Positions 34,051-45,009 of a DNA stretch of 64,000 nt are shown one piece after another (position 1 is the first letter of the stretch; each line of letters opens with the position of its first letter). Where the stretch lies: the NCBI RefSeq assembly GCF_921293095.1, contig NC_060259.1, forward strand, positions 42,637,812 to 42,701,811. The letters are read 5' to 3'. A program made the position numbers and the translations under genes. This DNA is from Ischnura elegans. Its lineage: Eukaryota; Arthropoda; Insecta; Odonata; Coenagrionidae. The notes under the pieces are model-generated. The model had not been told where the DNA came from. It saw only the letters and a list, made by a program, of their open reading frames with translations, and ran no database searches.

Positions 34051-35550
34051 TCGTCTTCCGAGCACGTCAGAAGCTTGTCCTCGAAAGCGGGTGGCTGCAA
34101 GGGAAATAGCTTCTTACTATTGGAGAACCCATATCTTACCGCTTTGCACCCGCATTTTGCTATCCACATTCTCCTAGGCCTTTTATAGATTCCATAAGCT
34201 CAAACATGGAAAGGGCAAAAGATCGAGTGGTGACGGGCACTACCCTGCCTACTGCGTTATTTCATATTGCGCCTGAAAATCTTACTTCAGTCTCAAGATT
34301 TCTCGGCACGAGTCTAGCATTTAAGAAATTTGGTACTCAAGGCATAACTGTCCTTTTGAAGTAATACCGCTTTTGCTTTATTGCCTCGTTCTAATGAGAG
34401 TTTTTGCACTTTAGAGGCTCGCTTCTGCCTCTTCGATATCTTTTTTTAAACATTTTCGATACATACATGGACGATTTCTACAAGGTAGCTCGCTCGATGC
34501 TTTTCAAAAAATGTGTGCAGTTAATTAAAATCGTTCTTCCCAATTGGTTGAAAAACATTCCTTTCACGATTTACCGAGGAAATCAGTCAGCTTTTTCTTC
34601 TAACAGCGAAAGTATATCGGTGCATGTGCTAAGGAAGTGAAGAGCCATGGTAATTTTCCTCAGGGCGTGAAATTTCAGCCTTGAGACCGAACTACCACTA
34701 GTTGAGGGGATCTTGCAATGATAAAAAGTTATGTTTCCCAAGGTAAACAAGTTACTGATTGTGTGTGTCATTGCGCAGGGAATTTTATTCTAGTTTCGAG
34801 GCTCTTCTTCGGTGATTCAGAGTGTTCATATTTCGAATAAGAAAAAATGGAGCGCATGTAAGTAGCACGAAAAGAAACACATGACGTTTTTGTAAATGGA
34901 GGTAGGAATTCGTTGTCTTCAAAGCGTAAATTAGCCATGCAATATCTTCTCAATAAGTTCAACTTAGAGCATGAAGTGAAAATGAAAAGTATTTAAGAAC
35001 GTCAGTAAAAATACTTTTTCAATACGTATTTCGAGAAATTGGACGAGACAATTAGCGACACGTTTGAAAAAAAATAGGGATGAGTCGATTCCACTTTTTT
35101 TCGATTCCGATTCCAATTTCGATTCCTTCAAATCGATTCCCGATTCTCGATTCCGATTCCATCGATTCTTACTCCTTATAGCAGGTGGGATTTTGATTTA
35201 CCTGTGGTATTGCTGTCATTAAAATTTAAGAATTGAATGGAATAAAATAACTAGGGATGGACAGATTCAAGATTTTTGGAGCCAGATCTTTCGAATCGGA
35301 TATTTTCGATTCCAAATGCATTTTCGAATTCCTGCCATTAAACAAAGTCATTATTCAAGTTTATTGTGGGTACATACAATTAATGGAATGCTTTTTAGAT
35401 TTTCATACACATTTTTATATTTTTATAAATTAAAAATTATTTTATGGGCTTTCAAGTTGTTTTTTAAAAACATCTTTACATACTGAGGGCCTAAACTGTA
35501 ACGCTTGGGTTTGGAAATGAAAATAGGAAAAATCTTAGGATGAACCACTG

Positions 35551-35811
35551 ACCAGTAGCGTAGCGAGAGGACCCCCCAAAATATAAAAACACAATTACTT
35601 TCCTTCATGAAAGGAAACAAAATATTAAAAATCATGAATTTACAAAAATGAAAAAAATAATAATCTCTGAAAAATGAAGTTTTTTCTATTATGAAGGGCG
35701 TTAAAATTAGTTTGAAAACCTCTCCTTTGTACCCTGTTGTTTAAAAATTTTCCCCCCTGGTTTTGGACCCCCCCTTAACAAAATTCCTGGCTACCCCCCT
35801 GCTATCGACTG
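35551..35811. repeat. MITE-like short repeat
   Basis: It is bounded by CAGTAGCGTAGCGAG and GGCTACCCCCCTGCTATCG, an imperfect inverted pair of the widespread AGTGGCGTAGCCAGG type, with poly-C/poly-G tracts inside. A partial copy in the opposite orientation is at about 36,172-36,310 (AGTGGCGTAGCCAGGAATTT). Confidence 0.5.
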
Positions 35812-36171
35812 AATTCAAATTTTCTTCACACGCGTTTCCCCCGAATTTTACTTTCTCATCGCATACGGACTTGTGTTTCATCCGAAAATGCTTCAGTATG
35901 GTGAGGTGGATTTAGCACATCCTCGCAATAATTTACGCCATAGTGCACGCACACTGCATTCATTGGTTCTCCTGTTAATGGAAATGTTTATACACAATGA
36001 AAGACATTTTTATTGGTGCATCATTAAATTAAATTGAAACTGCGCAATCAGCAACACAATTAAAAGTATTTAAAACGGTAATAAAGTCACGTGCGACGAG
36101 GTGCTCAACCGCTCAGCATGAGGAAGGAGTGGGCAGCAAAAGCGTGTAAAGGAGAGGTGGAGGGGAAGGAG

Positions 36172-36310
36172 CAGTGGCGTAGCCAGGAATTTCAATTGGG
36201 GGGGGGGGGGATCCAAAACCAGGGGGGAAAATTGTTGAAAAAACCGGGCACTTAATAATGGGTTTTAAACTAATTTTAACACTTTCCCAGAAAGTCACTC
36301 TCCTAGCATT
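36172..36310. repeat. Partial second copy of the AGTGGCGTAGCC repeat
   Basis: AGTGGCGTAGCCAGGAATTT followed by a run of twelve G and CCAAAACCAGGGGGGAAAAT. It matches the right half of 35,551-35,811 in inverse orientation. Confidence 0.5.
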
Positions 36311-38906
36311 TGTAGTCTAGAAACGGAGAATTGAAGCAGGTAGGCCAAAAGAGGTCAGTTGGTGAGACGAGGTAGGGATGAAACACGCTTCAATTGTTTT
36401 CGTGTGATTTGATATTTTCCTTAGAAGACAATGATTTTTGGTCCGTGTGATTTCGGATGCGAAAAAAAAACAACAGAGGCACGGGCTGATGGACGGCCGA
36501 GGGTGGTTTTCTGAAATCTGCGACATAGTTACTTTTGAAATGCTGAAAATCCTGGCCACGGCTGAAATTCTACTTGCAACCTCTGCGAGAGCTTTCAAAC
36601 AAAACAGTTCATGAGTAGGACAAGAATCGCATGCGACGGCGCATTCGAAGAGAGAATCGGAAATCTTTCCACTCTTATGGGGCGTTACATTCACTGAAGC
36701 TATTATTTAAAATTTCCGATCCAGATCCGATGTCTTCCGCGACTTTGGATCCGATGAAGGGCAATATGCGGGTATTTGGATCCGAGGTATCCGATCCGAC
36801 CATCCCTAAAAATAACAATAGCCGCGGTGGCTACATTCTCGTTTGGCCGCGGTGGCTAAACAATAATGTAGCGTTCATGGCGTCGATACATACCAGAGCA
36901 GCCCGGCGGGTGCGCCGTGGCGGCCGAACGCAACCTGTCGAGTCCGCCCGGAGGCCGCGGCGGCTTATGCCAAGCAAGTATAAACTTCCTCAAGGGTTGC
37001 ATTGATGAAACTGGGCTATACAAACGCGAATGTGTCTAATTTTTTTATTATTGACGCAGGCGCGTGTTAGTCTAAAAAAGTTACTTATATAAAAAAACCG
37101 CTCTCAGCGCGTATTTATAAGAAACTTTTTTCACAGAAAAACTCGCTCTCTGCACGTTTTTATTATCATCAGACTTCAAATATCATTCGAAAGTAAAAAA
37201 ATATATTTCGATCTATTATACTTTAAAATTGGTGGTCCAGATGAATTCTCCGAATGTGATTCATAATCGTAACAATTTGATTTGCCGTGACCAGCGGTTA
37301 ATAAAAGTACGGAAAACGCATGCGTTGCTTCCCGATCCCGTGGTTTCCAATTTTTTTTCTCTGAGAGTTGATCATGAACACGAGGTATTTCAGGGTTCGT
37401 CGGTTTTTCGCTCTTGCCGACATTTTAATGTTTCCGAGGCCGCTTAGGCATGTTCGTCGCAGCACCCGCGTGCGGGGCGTATCCTCCGCGCGGGCAAGGC
37501 TGACACCGCGGCCGCTTAGGTGTGTAGCAGCATTTATGCCCCAAACTTATAGTCTATGCTCAAAACATTTATCTTCCTGGAATCGATGGAATCGGAATCG
37601 ACTTTAGGCGATCGATTCTCGATTCCGATTCCGTGCCCGAGAATCGGTGGAATCGAGAATCGACATTTGGAATCGACTCATCCCTAAAAAAAATGTCGAT
37701 GATGGTTAGAGATGTAAGGTTCCTAGCACATGTGTATAATAATCTCCTTCACCTTCACAAGTTGTAACGTATCATTGTTTAAGGTATTCGTATTGACTTT
37801 ACTTTCCCCCAGGCGGTTTTATTTCACTATTGCTGTTTCAATCCGGGTTCTTCTGGGTTAGGCAGCAAAGAAAGGCCGAAGAAATACATAAGAGGTTTGG
37901 TGATAGCTTTAACAATAAGAGAAGAAAAGTGGTTGATTTGACAGAGAAAGCATCAGCAGCAAAGCTATAGGTAGCCACATCTATGACACTGCGCTCGCAA
38001 GTGAAAGATGCGGCAGCGAAGATAATCACCGAAATGACCACGACCACCTCAACATGAGGGAAACGGATGTTACCGAACTGGAGTGCAATACCTATAACTC
38101 AAAACGAACTGACGCCAGAAGAAGCTCTTTCGCCAATTGTTAATTGAAATTTAACAAAATTTCGATACAAAATTATTCGCAAGACTGCCAGCAAATGTGG
38201 CATCCATCTTTACCCTAGTTATGAAAGGGCTTTACGAAAAAAAATCTTCATACCCTAAGGGGATATCAATGGAAGAAGAAAATGTAATCGGGACCATCAA
38301 GAGCTCCTTAACAACACAGCCTGTCGCGTTTTAGCATCAATGTCAAGATTCAATAATGGACATGGGGCCATCAACCTTTCCCTTGATTACAAATTAAAAG
38401 TAGTGTTGAGTTGGTGTATTCATAATATAAGTTGGTTTATGGTGTTAATATTGATGTTAATTTAAATAATTTCATGTTTTCAATTACATCATTCAAGATA
38501 CAAAAAGCCTGCGAGATAACTTATGATGTGTGTTCTTTCTTAAAAAAAGTCGGCACAAAGTTCAACTGGTAATTAAGTACTATGTCATTAATAAAAAATT
38601 ATGTACTTTATATGAACTTTTTCACTTAAATATTTAAATTTATTTTAAACTACTTACTTTCACATGGCAAACTTTTAATTTCAATAAAATGCTCCCACTA
38701 TACTAAAGCGGTCCGAATAATCAAATTTTGGATTTTTTCGATATCCAAGAATTTGTATTAAAACTCGCCGGCAAAAGTTTTCGGCAAAATGCCATTAAAT
38801 TCGTGTTACATAGCCTATAAAACATAGTTGGAAAGAATTCATCGAGCTACTCATAAAAAATGTAAGATTTGATATTTGGCCAGTTTTTTTCGATTTCAGC
38901 CCAGTG

Positions 38907-39309
38907 TACGTCACTTCTGCCACATATAATGTTGCTTGGATAGAGACGAAGAAAGTAGCTGTGTGAGAATGTGGGCTCAAGATTAAAGAAAATGGAGTGG
39001 ATAAAGACCGTACATCGCTGACAACAGTGGCATGTGATGGATAATGGCCAAAAAGATCCCACCACATAAATTATAACTCCTTGTCAGTAGTGGTTCGTAC
39101 TTTTACATAGACGCCAGGGGCCTGATTCTGGTTCTTTCTGGCTATAGCCAACGCGAATTGTAGAAAAGACTGGCGCACGGTGACTGAATTCATATACCAG
39201 TTTCATTTGCTATCTATTTCACCAGAAAAAAATCGCTTAGACCCTCTGGCGACCAATCAGTTATTCTCGTTCGAAATTCTTGCGTAGGTTTCCGCGGCTT
39301 GGTTCACGA
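38907..39309. other. Short intergenic segment, no gene seen
   Basis: No recognisable domain. It ends where the inverted terminal repeat of the Penelope-like element begins. Confidence 0.4.
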
Positions 39310-39354
39310 TGACTGCTAATTTTCGGGTTCTCCAGCCGCGTCTGTCGTTAATTG

Positions 39355-39400
39355 TTGACAATAGTCTCGGGAGCCCTCCTGCTTCCGTCTTCAGGTCGAA
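39355..39400 (-). ncRNA. Hammerhead ribozyme-like motif, left terminal repeat (core altered)
   Basis: On the minus strand CTGAAGA (39,388-39,394) is followed by a short hairpin and GAGAC-TATT-GTC. This mirrors the right-hand motif, but the GAAA of the core reads GAGA, so this copy is probably not catalytic. Confidence 0.45.
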
Positions 39401-39649
39401 GGTGAAACATTTTTAAGTCAGTCAAGTCAAAAATTGTTTATTTCACGAGCAAGTGCCAAATACATAAAATTTGAAACAACAACATTACAACAAAGCTCGT
39501 GAAGCTGTTATAGGCTTACGCCTCTTCAGCATTACTGGGATTTTTTACTGGCACAGGAGTGGTGTCGTCCCGGCATTCGCCCTTATGAGGGGGGAAACCC
39601 GTGAAACCACCGTCAGGCTACCACGGTTCAAAATAACCCTTGTGAATAA

Positions 39650-40824
39650 TAGTCCTTGGGAATTCCCCAAGCTTGTGGAGCACTGCCTGAAACAACTTCT
39701 TCCTGTGGAATGACAACTATTATGAACAATCAGACGGAGCAGCAATGGGTTCGCCCCATTCCCCTGTGTTGGCCAACCTCTTTATGGGAAATTTTGAGGA
39801 GGAGGCCGTGAATACCTACCACAAGCAACAAAAGCTTTGGCTTCGGTATGTTGATGACACGTTCATCATATGGCCACACGGTGCAGAGGAATTGGACAAA
39901 TTTTTGATACATCTCAACAACCAGCACCGAAGGATCCGCTTCACAATGGAAAAGGAATGCGAAGGCAAGTTGCCCTTCTTGGACGTGATGGTTAAGAGGA
40001 AAGACGATGGCAGTCTTGGACATGCGGTATATAGAAAGGAAACGCACACGGACTGATACCTGGACGCAGCATCACACCAACATCCCGCCCAGAAGGCCTC
40101 GGTGGTAACCTCTCTACTCCACCGAGCCTTCACCATTTCCGACGCCGAATCATTAGATTCAGAGAAGAAGCACCTGACCAAAGCACTTATCAGGAATGGC
40201 TACGACCGGAAAATGGTCCTCAAAAGGGCCGCTAAGGTCAAGAAGATGCACTCATCACCATCTGAAGAACGCCTGGCCACAGAGGAGGAGGAATTGTCCA
40301 AACCTGCGGCACGCCTTACAATTCCATTCATAGCAGGAGTGTCAGAATGTATTGCTAGGATACTAAGGAAGCATGACGTGGTCACACGGTTCAACTGCGT
40401 GACCAAGATACAAAACGTTGTACCTGGACCAAAAGATCGTATCCCGCAGGCAATATGCGAAGGCGTGTACACAGTGCCGTACTCCTGCGGAAAATCATAT
40501 GTTGGCGAAACATGCCGAGGAATGGCGACAAGGATGAAGGAACATGTGAGAGCTACTAATAAAAAACAACTGCACTTGTCAGCCAATGCAGAGCATGTTT
40601 GGAGTGAGGCGGGCCATAACATTGAATTCGAAAAAGCGAAAATAGTGGCAAAAGCGAGTCGGTACTATCCAAGGCAAATCAGGGAAGCAATTGAAATTCA
40701 AAAAAAAAACACAAAATATCAACAGGGACAACGGCTACCCAATCAGCAACGTTTGGAAGAGAGTTCTGACCAATCAGCGCACAGGAGGAGATCGGCCAGT
40801 GCCATGTTAGACGGCAAAAAATGA
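39650..40824 (+). pseudogene. Penelope-like reverse transcriptase with GIY-YIG endonuclease, partial
   Basis: The frame contains DGAAMGSPHSPVLANLFMGN (reverse-transcriptase motif) and LRYVDDTFIIWPHG (catalytic YVDD). A connecting region follows. The GIY-YIG nuclease comes next, with VYTVPYSCGKSYVGETCRGM and TRMKEHVRA. The order RT then GIY-YIG is diagnostic for Penelope-like elements, which use target-primed reverse transcription at nuclease-made nicks. The N-terminal part of the RT is absent. The copy looks inactive. It is a fossil and shows no sign of domestication. Confidence 0.85.
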
Positions 40825-40838
40825 AAACTTCTCAATGA

Positions 40839-41735
40839 GTGGTAGATCGAACGGACAGCCCAGCAGCCAAGGAAGGAAAGAAGGAGGGAAGGAAGGAAGG
40901 AAGGACGACGACAACGATGAGTTCGCGGCAAGGCCGGAGTAAGGCGTCTAAAGACCCTTACGATGGCGTGTTTTGGATGAAGGCACCGAGAAAGAAGAAG
41001 GCCGTCGTAACCGGAGTGGTCAGCAAGCCGCCCGCCAACCCCGCTACTGCCCAGCCGCCGCACCCAAGCCCCGGTCCAGCCAATTCCTCAGCAGCAGAAT
41101 CAGACGCCTCGTGTCAATCCTACACGGCGTCTGACACCGAGCTATCTCCCTTTCCCTCCCCCTCTCAAACCCCAACCCAACGACAACCGACTCCAACGAC
41201 CTCTGCCACTTCCAAACCACCTGCCAATGACACTTCGGTGTTCATTGGTAATATTCGTGTCTCCGTTACCCAAAAATCCTTCTTCCCTAGAGCCCTCCCA
41301 TCCGCCACGCTGTCAACCCGCCCAATGCCGCAGGTGTCAGGGTTTCGACCATCCGACATACAGGTGCACGAAGGATCTTCGTTGCGCAAGGTGCGGAGCG
41401 AGCCATCGCTCCGGAGCTTGCGAGACGGAGGTTCTGAAATGTGCCAACTGCGCAGGAAGGCATCACGCCGGGGACTGGAAGTGCCCCGTGCGGCCGGCCC
41501 ACTAACGTCTTGCGCTTCTCTCCCCTCTCCAGGTCCGGCATCCGAGTCCATCGTCACCAAGGACGACCTCCTGCGGCTCCTGAGTCTCCTAGTGGCCAAC
41601 CTGCACCCGCAGGAGAGAGCAACAGTGGCCAACATACTCGACAACGCGGCGCGTGATATCCTTGGGTATTCCGTGAAGACGGTTTACTCATGGAATCAAC
41701 AGCTGGCGGCGGTGCAGAAGATAGACGGATGAGCA
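40839..41735 (+). pseudogene. Jockey-type LINE ORF1 remnant with CCHC zinc knuckles
   Basis: The N-terminal part is a Ser/Pro/Gln-rich linker (SRQGRSKASKDPYDGVFWMK). In another frame, 41,300-41,505 encodes SHPPRCQPAQCRRCQGFDHP, then CARCGASHRSGAC and CANCAGRHHAGDWKCP, a run of CCHC-type knuckles typical of Jockey/I-group LINE ORF1 proteins that bind the element RNA. The C-terminal stretch (VTKDDLLRLLSLLVANLHPQ) returns to the first frame. The RNA-recognition-like middle segment normally expected is missing, so the gene is internally deleted and frame-disrupted. No ORF2 (endonuclease/RT) follows. Confidence 0.7.
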
Positions 41736-42866
41736 AAATTCCATTTTCTTACCTAAATTAATTTTAAATTCTATCGCACTGTTGACCCTAACGGCAAAAT
41801 CAGTAAACCTGCTCTCTATTTTAATATCAAAATCCCTTAGGTGCAATTAAATTCAATTTAAATTAAAGTAAACTCAGTAACATAAACATCTAAGGTTCTC
41901 AAATGTTGTGATTCCATGGTGAATAATTTCAAATTTAATCATTAATCCAGGAACGAATAACTTCAATCAAATACATCAATACCTATAGTTAAATTTCTAT
42001 GCACAAATTTAATCTTACAAATCCTGCTTTCAAAATCAATATGCATGACCTTTAACTTTATCTTGCATTACGGATACCAAGAAATATTTGTTAAACAAAT
42101 TTAGTTTCACTTAGTCAATACTATCAAATTATGTACTTTACTTAATATGAACATAGATTGCATAAATTTAACGCCAATTAGGCACAGGACTGAACTAAAT
42201 TCCTTTCCTATCTTGTCCTAAGTAATTTCAAAATAATATCATTAAATAAGCTCATTCGTCTATTAAATTAAATGTAAATATGTAAATCAAACTCTAGCCT
42301 GAAAATTATCTTAATTCTGACGAAGGGCATGTAAATAAATATACAAATGACAATGACCATAACGATTTGCTTACCATGTAAATTAATAATATATTTGTTA
42401 ACTTGTATATAAACTAATGTGCCCAATGACAAACTAGTGCTTGCTTTATTGTATTATTATATTAATTCCGATCTGTAAAATTACAGCACTCCACACCGGC
42501 TAAGCAAAGGACACCAGGATAACGCCTTCCAGAAACCACTTGACTTCTTCTGCAACATCAACATTCATCAGCATCTTTTACACGGCGGTATACGTGGGGT
42601 TTTGCCGGTTTCCCTAACGTCTCGGACGAATGTCAGGCCAAAAGCCATCCCGGAGGAAAAGAGTTCCAGCAAAATCTGTATAACAATGCTGCTACAAGCT
42701 CACAAACATCTGTAAACTTAAAATACCAATGACAAGCCCTGAAGAGGAAAAATGTCCTATAACGTGGTTCATGCCGTAAATATGTCAATATATATAACTA
42801 ATACTATGTAAATATCCATGTGCACTGGCAGCATTGCAAATAAACGCTTTTTTGACTTTGACTTGA
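41736..42866 (+). other. AT-rich 3' tail after the LINE ORF1 remnant
   Basis: About 1.1 kb without genes; the first 0.75 kb is very AT-rich. It ends AATAAACGCTTTTTTGACTT TGACTTG (AATAAA at 42,839-42,844), a form common at LINE 3' ends. A similar end lies inverted at about 39,413-39,445, so part of this tail belongs to the inverted pair around the Penelope-like element. How LINE and Penelope sequences were joined here is not resolved. Confidence 0.45.
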
Positions 42867-42878
42867 AAACTTCTCACC

Positions 42879-42925
42879 TTCGACCTGAAGACGGAAGCAG
42901 GATGGCTCCCGAAACTGTTGTCAAC
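42879..42925 (+). ncRNA. Minimal hammerhead ribozyme motif in the right Penelope terminal repeat
   Basis: The conserved core is present in order: CTGAAGA (CUGANGA) at 42,885-42,891, a stem II candidate (GGAAGC...GCTCCC), GAAAC at 42,911-42,915, a four-base loop TGTT, and GTC at 42,920-42,922 as the cleavage triplet. The very short stem III (C-loop-G) is the form known from Penelope-like elements. Stem I is weak. Activity is unproven. Confidence 0.6.
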
Positions 42926-43011
42926 CATAAACGACACACGCGGCTGGAGAACCCGAAAATTAGCAGTCATTATTCTCGTTCGGTCTGACAAGTATATCGC
43001 GAATGTAGACA

Positions 43012-43073
43012 TTCGCCAAGAGCAAATTTTTGTAAGCGACGACAGTAAAGTCGTTGTAGCGTCTTGGCGAAAG
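43012..43073. other. Nested hairpin-forming sequence
   Basis: TTCGCCAAGA and TCTTGGCGAA form a perfect 10-bp outer stem. Inside it, ACGAC-AGTAAA-GTCGT forms a second stem. Further out CGGTCT/AGACCG can also pair. It may be a MITE relic or a structured RNA; no family was recognised. Confidence 0.5.
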
Positions 43074-43109
43074 AATTGATGAGAGACCGACTTGTGATTA
43101 AATTACAGC

Positions 43110-43550
43110 TATACACCATTATCATGCTATATTTTTGATCTCAATGAGTTGAATTCTTATTCAAATCCTTGGCATACAACCCGTGTTTTGCTTTGCTCGT
43201 CTTGACGTTCTACGCAATTCAATAGATGGGATTAAGAGTAGGTTTGCATTTTCATGAACCACGAAGCTTTTGTCTGGCAAGCGTATCGTGTTATCGTGGA
43301 AGTGCTGTTATTCTGAGCATATAAATGTGTTGGATTGCCTGAGAAAACTTGTTTATTCGGTTCTATTGCTCGTTAACGTTTCATTGGTAACAATAAGTAA
43401 GAGACTGACTGTAGTTCTGCCACGCAAGAGCATGTCATAAATTAATCGAAATAGCGGTGTAGTGGATAGCATGGCTACCTACCAGCCATAAAGCCACACG
43501 GTCGTTTCCTACTATCATGAGGCAAGTCACCTGAATTTATCAAAATATTT
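43110..43550. other. Intergenic segment with a tRNA-like SINE fragment
   Basis: GCGGTGTAGTGGATAGCATG GCTACCTACCAGCC at about 43,450-43,485 looks like the 5' half of a tRNA-derived SINE (A-box-like TAGTGGATAGCATGG). Nothing else was recognised. Confidence 0.35.
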
Positions 43551-45009
43551 TCTATATACCTACAGGAAAATCTCTCATCAGTTGTTCAACTCTTATAATG
43601 ACTCACCGAATCTCACTATTAGGCTTTACATTTATGTCCGGCAGAGATCTCGGCAATATAGGATGTGTAGTACGCTGTTATGCCGCCTTTGGTTTTCATC
43701 CAAAATCAGCAAACTATATTAATATGAGAATATTTGACTGCATTCCTTGCTTATTTTCCCTAAAATCTTATTCTTGCCTTACAGAAGTTCCTTAGCGTAC
43801 GATAAGCTACTTGTCATTTTCTTCCGTAATAAAATCATAAGGAACAGATAGCTGTCTTCTTTTTTGCCATCTGGGATAAGTGAAATAGAAAATGTTACCC
43901 CTAAGTTTCACCGGAGTGAATTTTTTGACTAAATGTTTACATATAAGAAAACATTGAATACCAAAGGCAACGGTTTTATGTTAAACTACGGAAAACAACT
44001 AATGAATCAGAAAAATTGTGCAACAATCCTTAATGTAGCACTTTGATAGTCTCACGCAATAAGCAAAGCATAGCATAATATATTTAAGAAATACGATTTG
44101 AACTTATCAACGTGCTTCGCGCTCTTCAATTGTTTCGGAATGCGGAGGCAGTGTGGTGTTCGCTGAAATTATCTTTTGCCCAATGACTTATGGGTAATTC
44201 GTCACTGCTTACGTTACAATAATTCGTCAAGAGAACGAAGCTGCCCGAACTGAAGCAATAGGCGGGCGAAAAGAACAAGAATAATATCGGAGAAAATTTT
44301 CGCTTACTTCGAGTGCCGTGCAGAAGCAAAGACCCGGGCGAAAGGCGAACGATAATCACCGCCCAGGTCACTCTCAATAAACTAAAAACCCCTCAATTAA
44401 TTCTTCCGCAGAATCTCTTTAGCTATCAAAAATTCAATTTTAGATATTAAGTACTGTAGGATTCAGAACAAAAAAAATTATCTCTATTGTAGTGAGAAAT
44501 ACCTAAGTACTGCCGTACATGTGCAAAGGCTATTTCAAAGGACTCTAGAACTTAAGCAAGACCTCATGTCCGTTTCACAAACTGGAATGCTTCTTTGACG
44601 GCTACAGAAGCAGATATCATTGACGAAGGATTCAAAGCAGCGTATTAATGTTTAATTTTAAGAGCAACAGACTCATAGGTATAGATATATTTATTTTGTG
44701 TCATTTTCTAAAGGGGAAGAACATTCATAATTTATCGTCATCGGATTCTTTAACTTACATTTTATATGGATCCTACCTTTCTTCACTTGGAATTCCCAAC
44801 TCTCCCGCATTCACACAATTTGTGACATGAAAAGAGAAGATAGAATTTGATACTCTCCGTCCAAATGACCTTCTTCTTCCTCTTTTCCCCCCGTACCATA
44901 CGAAATACTTTTCTTCTGCATTCCTATTCTGAAACCTTTGATTTCAATATCCCAGCAATCTTATTCGATCCCTAAACATATTCAAATCCCTGATAGGAGC
45001 ACACCCTTC

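Larger units (their letters stand above)
35252..36808. mobile_element. Nested hAT-like element with perfect 8-bp target duplication
   Basis: Ends TAGGGATGG and CCATCCCTA are flanked by AAAATAAC on both sides (35,244-35,251 and 36,809-36,816), a perfect 8-bp duplication diagnostic for hAT-type insertion. Subterminal TCGGAT/ATCCGA motifs occur at both ends. No transposase is present; the longest open frame (minus strand, 36,317-36,694) has no recognisable domain. Confidence 0.85.
35075..37686. mobile_element. Non-autonomous hAT-like element with TAGGGATGAGTCGATTCC ends
   Basis: Terminal inverted repeats TAGGGATGAGTCGATTCC (left) and GGAATCGACTCATCCCTA (right) are perfect over 18 bp. Both ends continue into arrays of CGATTCC motifs, as is common for hAT subterminal regions. 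Flanks are A-rich (8 A on the left, 7 A + T on the right), consistent with an 8-bp target duplication. No transposase was found. The inner part has a GC-rich block at about 36,830-36,970 and another at 37,430-37,520. A second hAT element sits inside. Confidence 0.8.
34050..38906 (+). mobile_element. Second copy of the CAGTGGGCTG transposon, 5'-truncated and invaded
   Basis: Similarity to 13,960-16,217 starts near 34,050 (GAAAGCGGGTGGCTGCAAGG against GGAAGCGGGCGGCTGCGAAG). It includes the first transposase exon region (ATGGAGCGCATG at about 34,846), is interrupted at 35,075-37,686 by a hAT element, and resumes to the right end CGATTTCAGCCCAGTG at 38,906. The left terminus is missing. It is clearly older than copy 1, with stops in the coding remnants. 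Confidence 0.75.
39310..42970 (+). mobile_element. Penelope-like retroelement region with inverted terminal repeats, broken
   Basis: About 105-130 bp at 39,310-39,445 reappear inverted at 42,838-42,970 (for example CTAATTTTCGGGTTCTCCAG and its complement). Such inverted pLTR-like ends, often with hammerhead ribozymes, are typical of Penelope-like elements. Between them lie a partial Penelope coding region and a Jockey-type ORF1 remnant with a long AT-rich tail. The element is 5'-truncated and broken in a few places. Confidence 0.7.
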
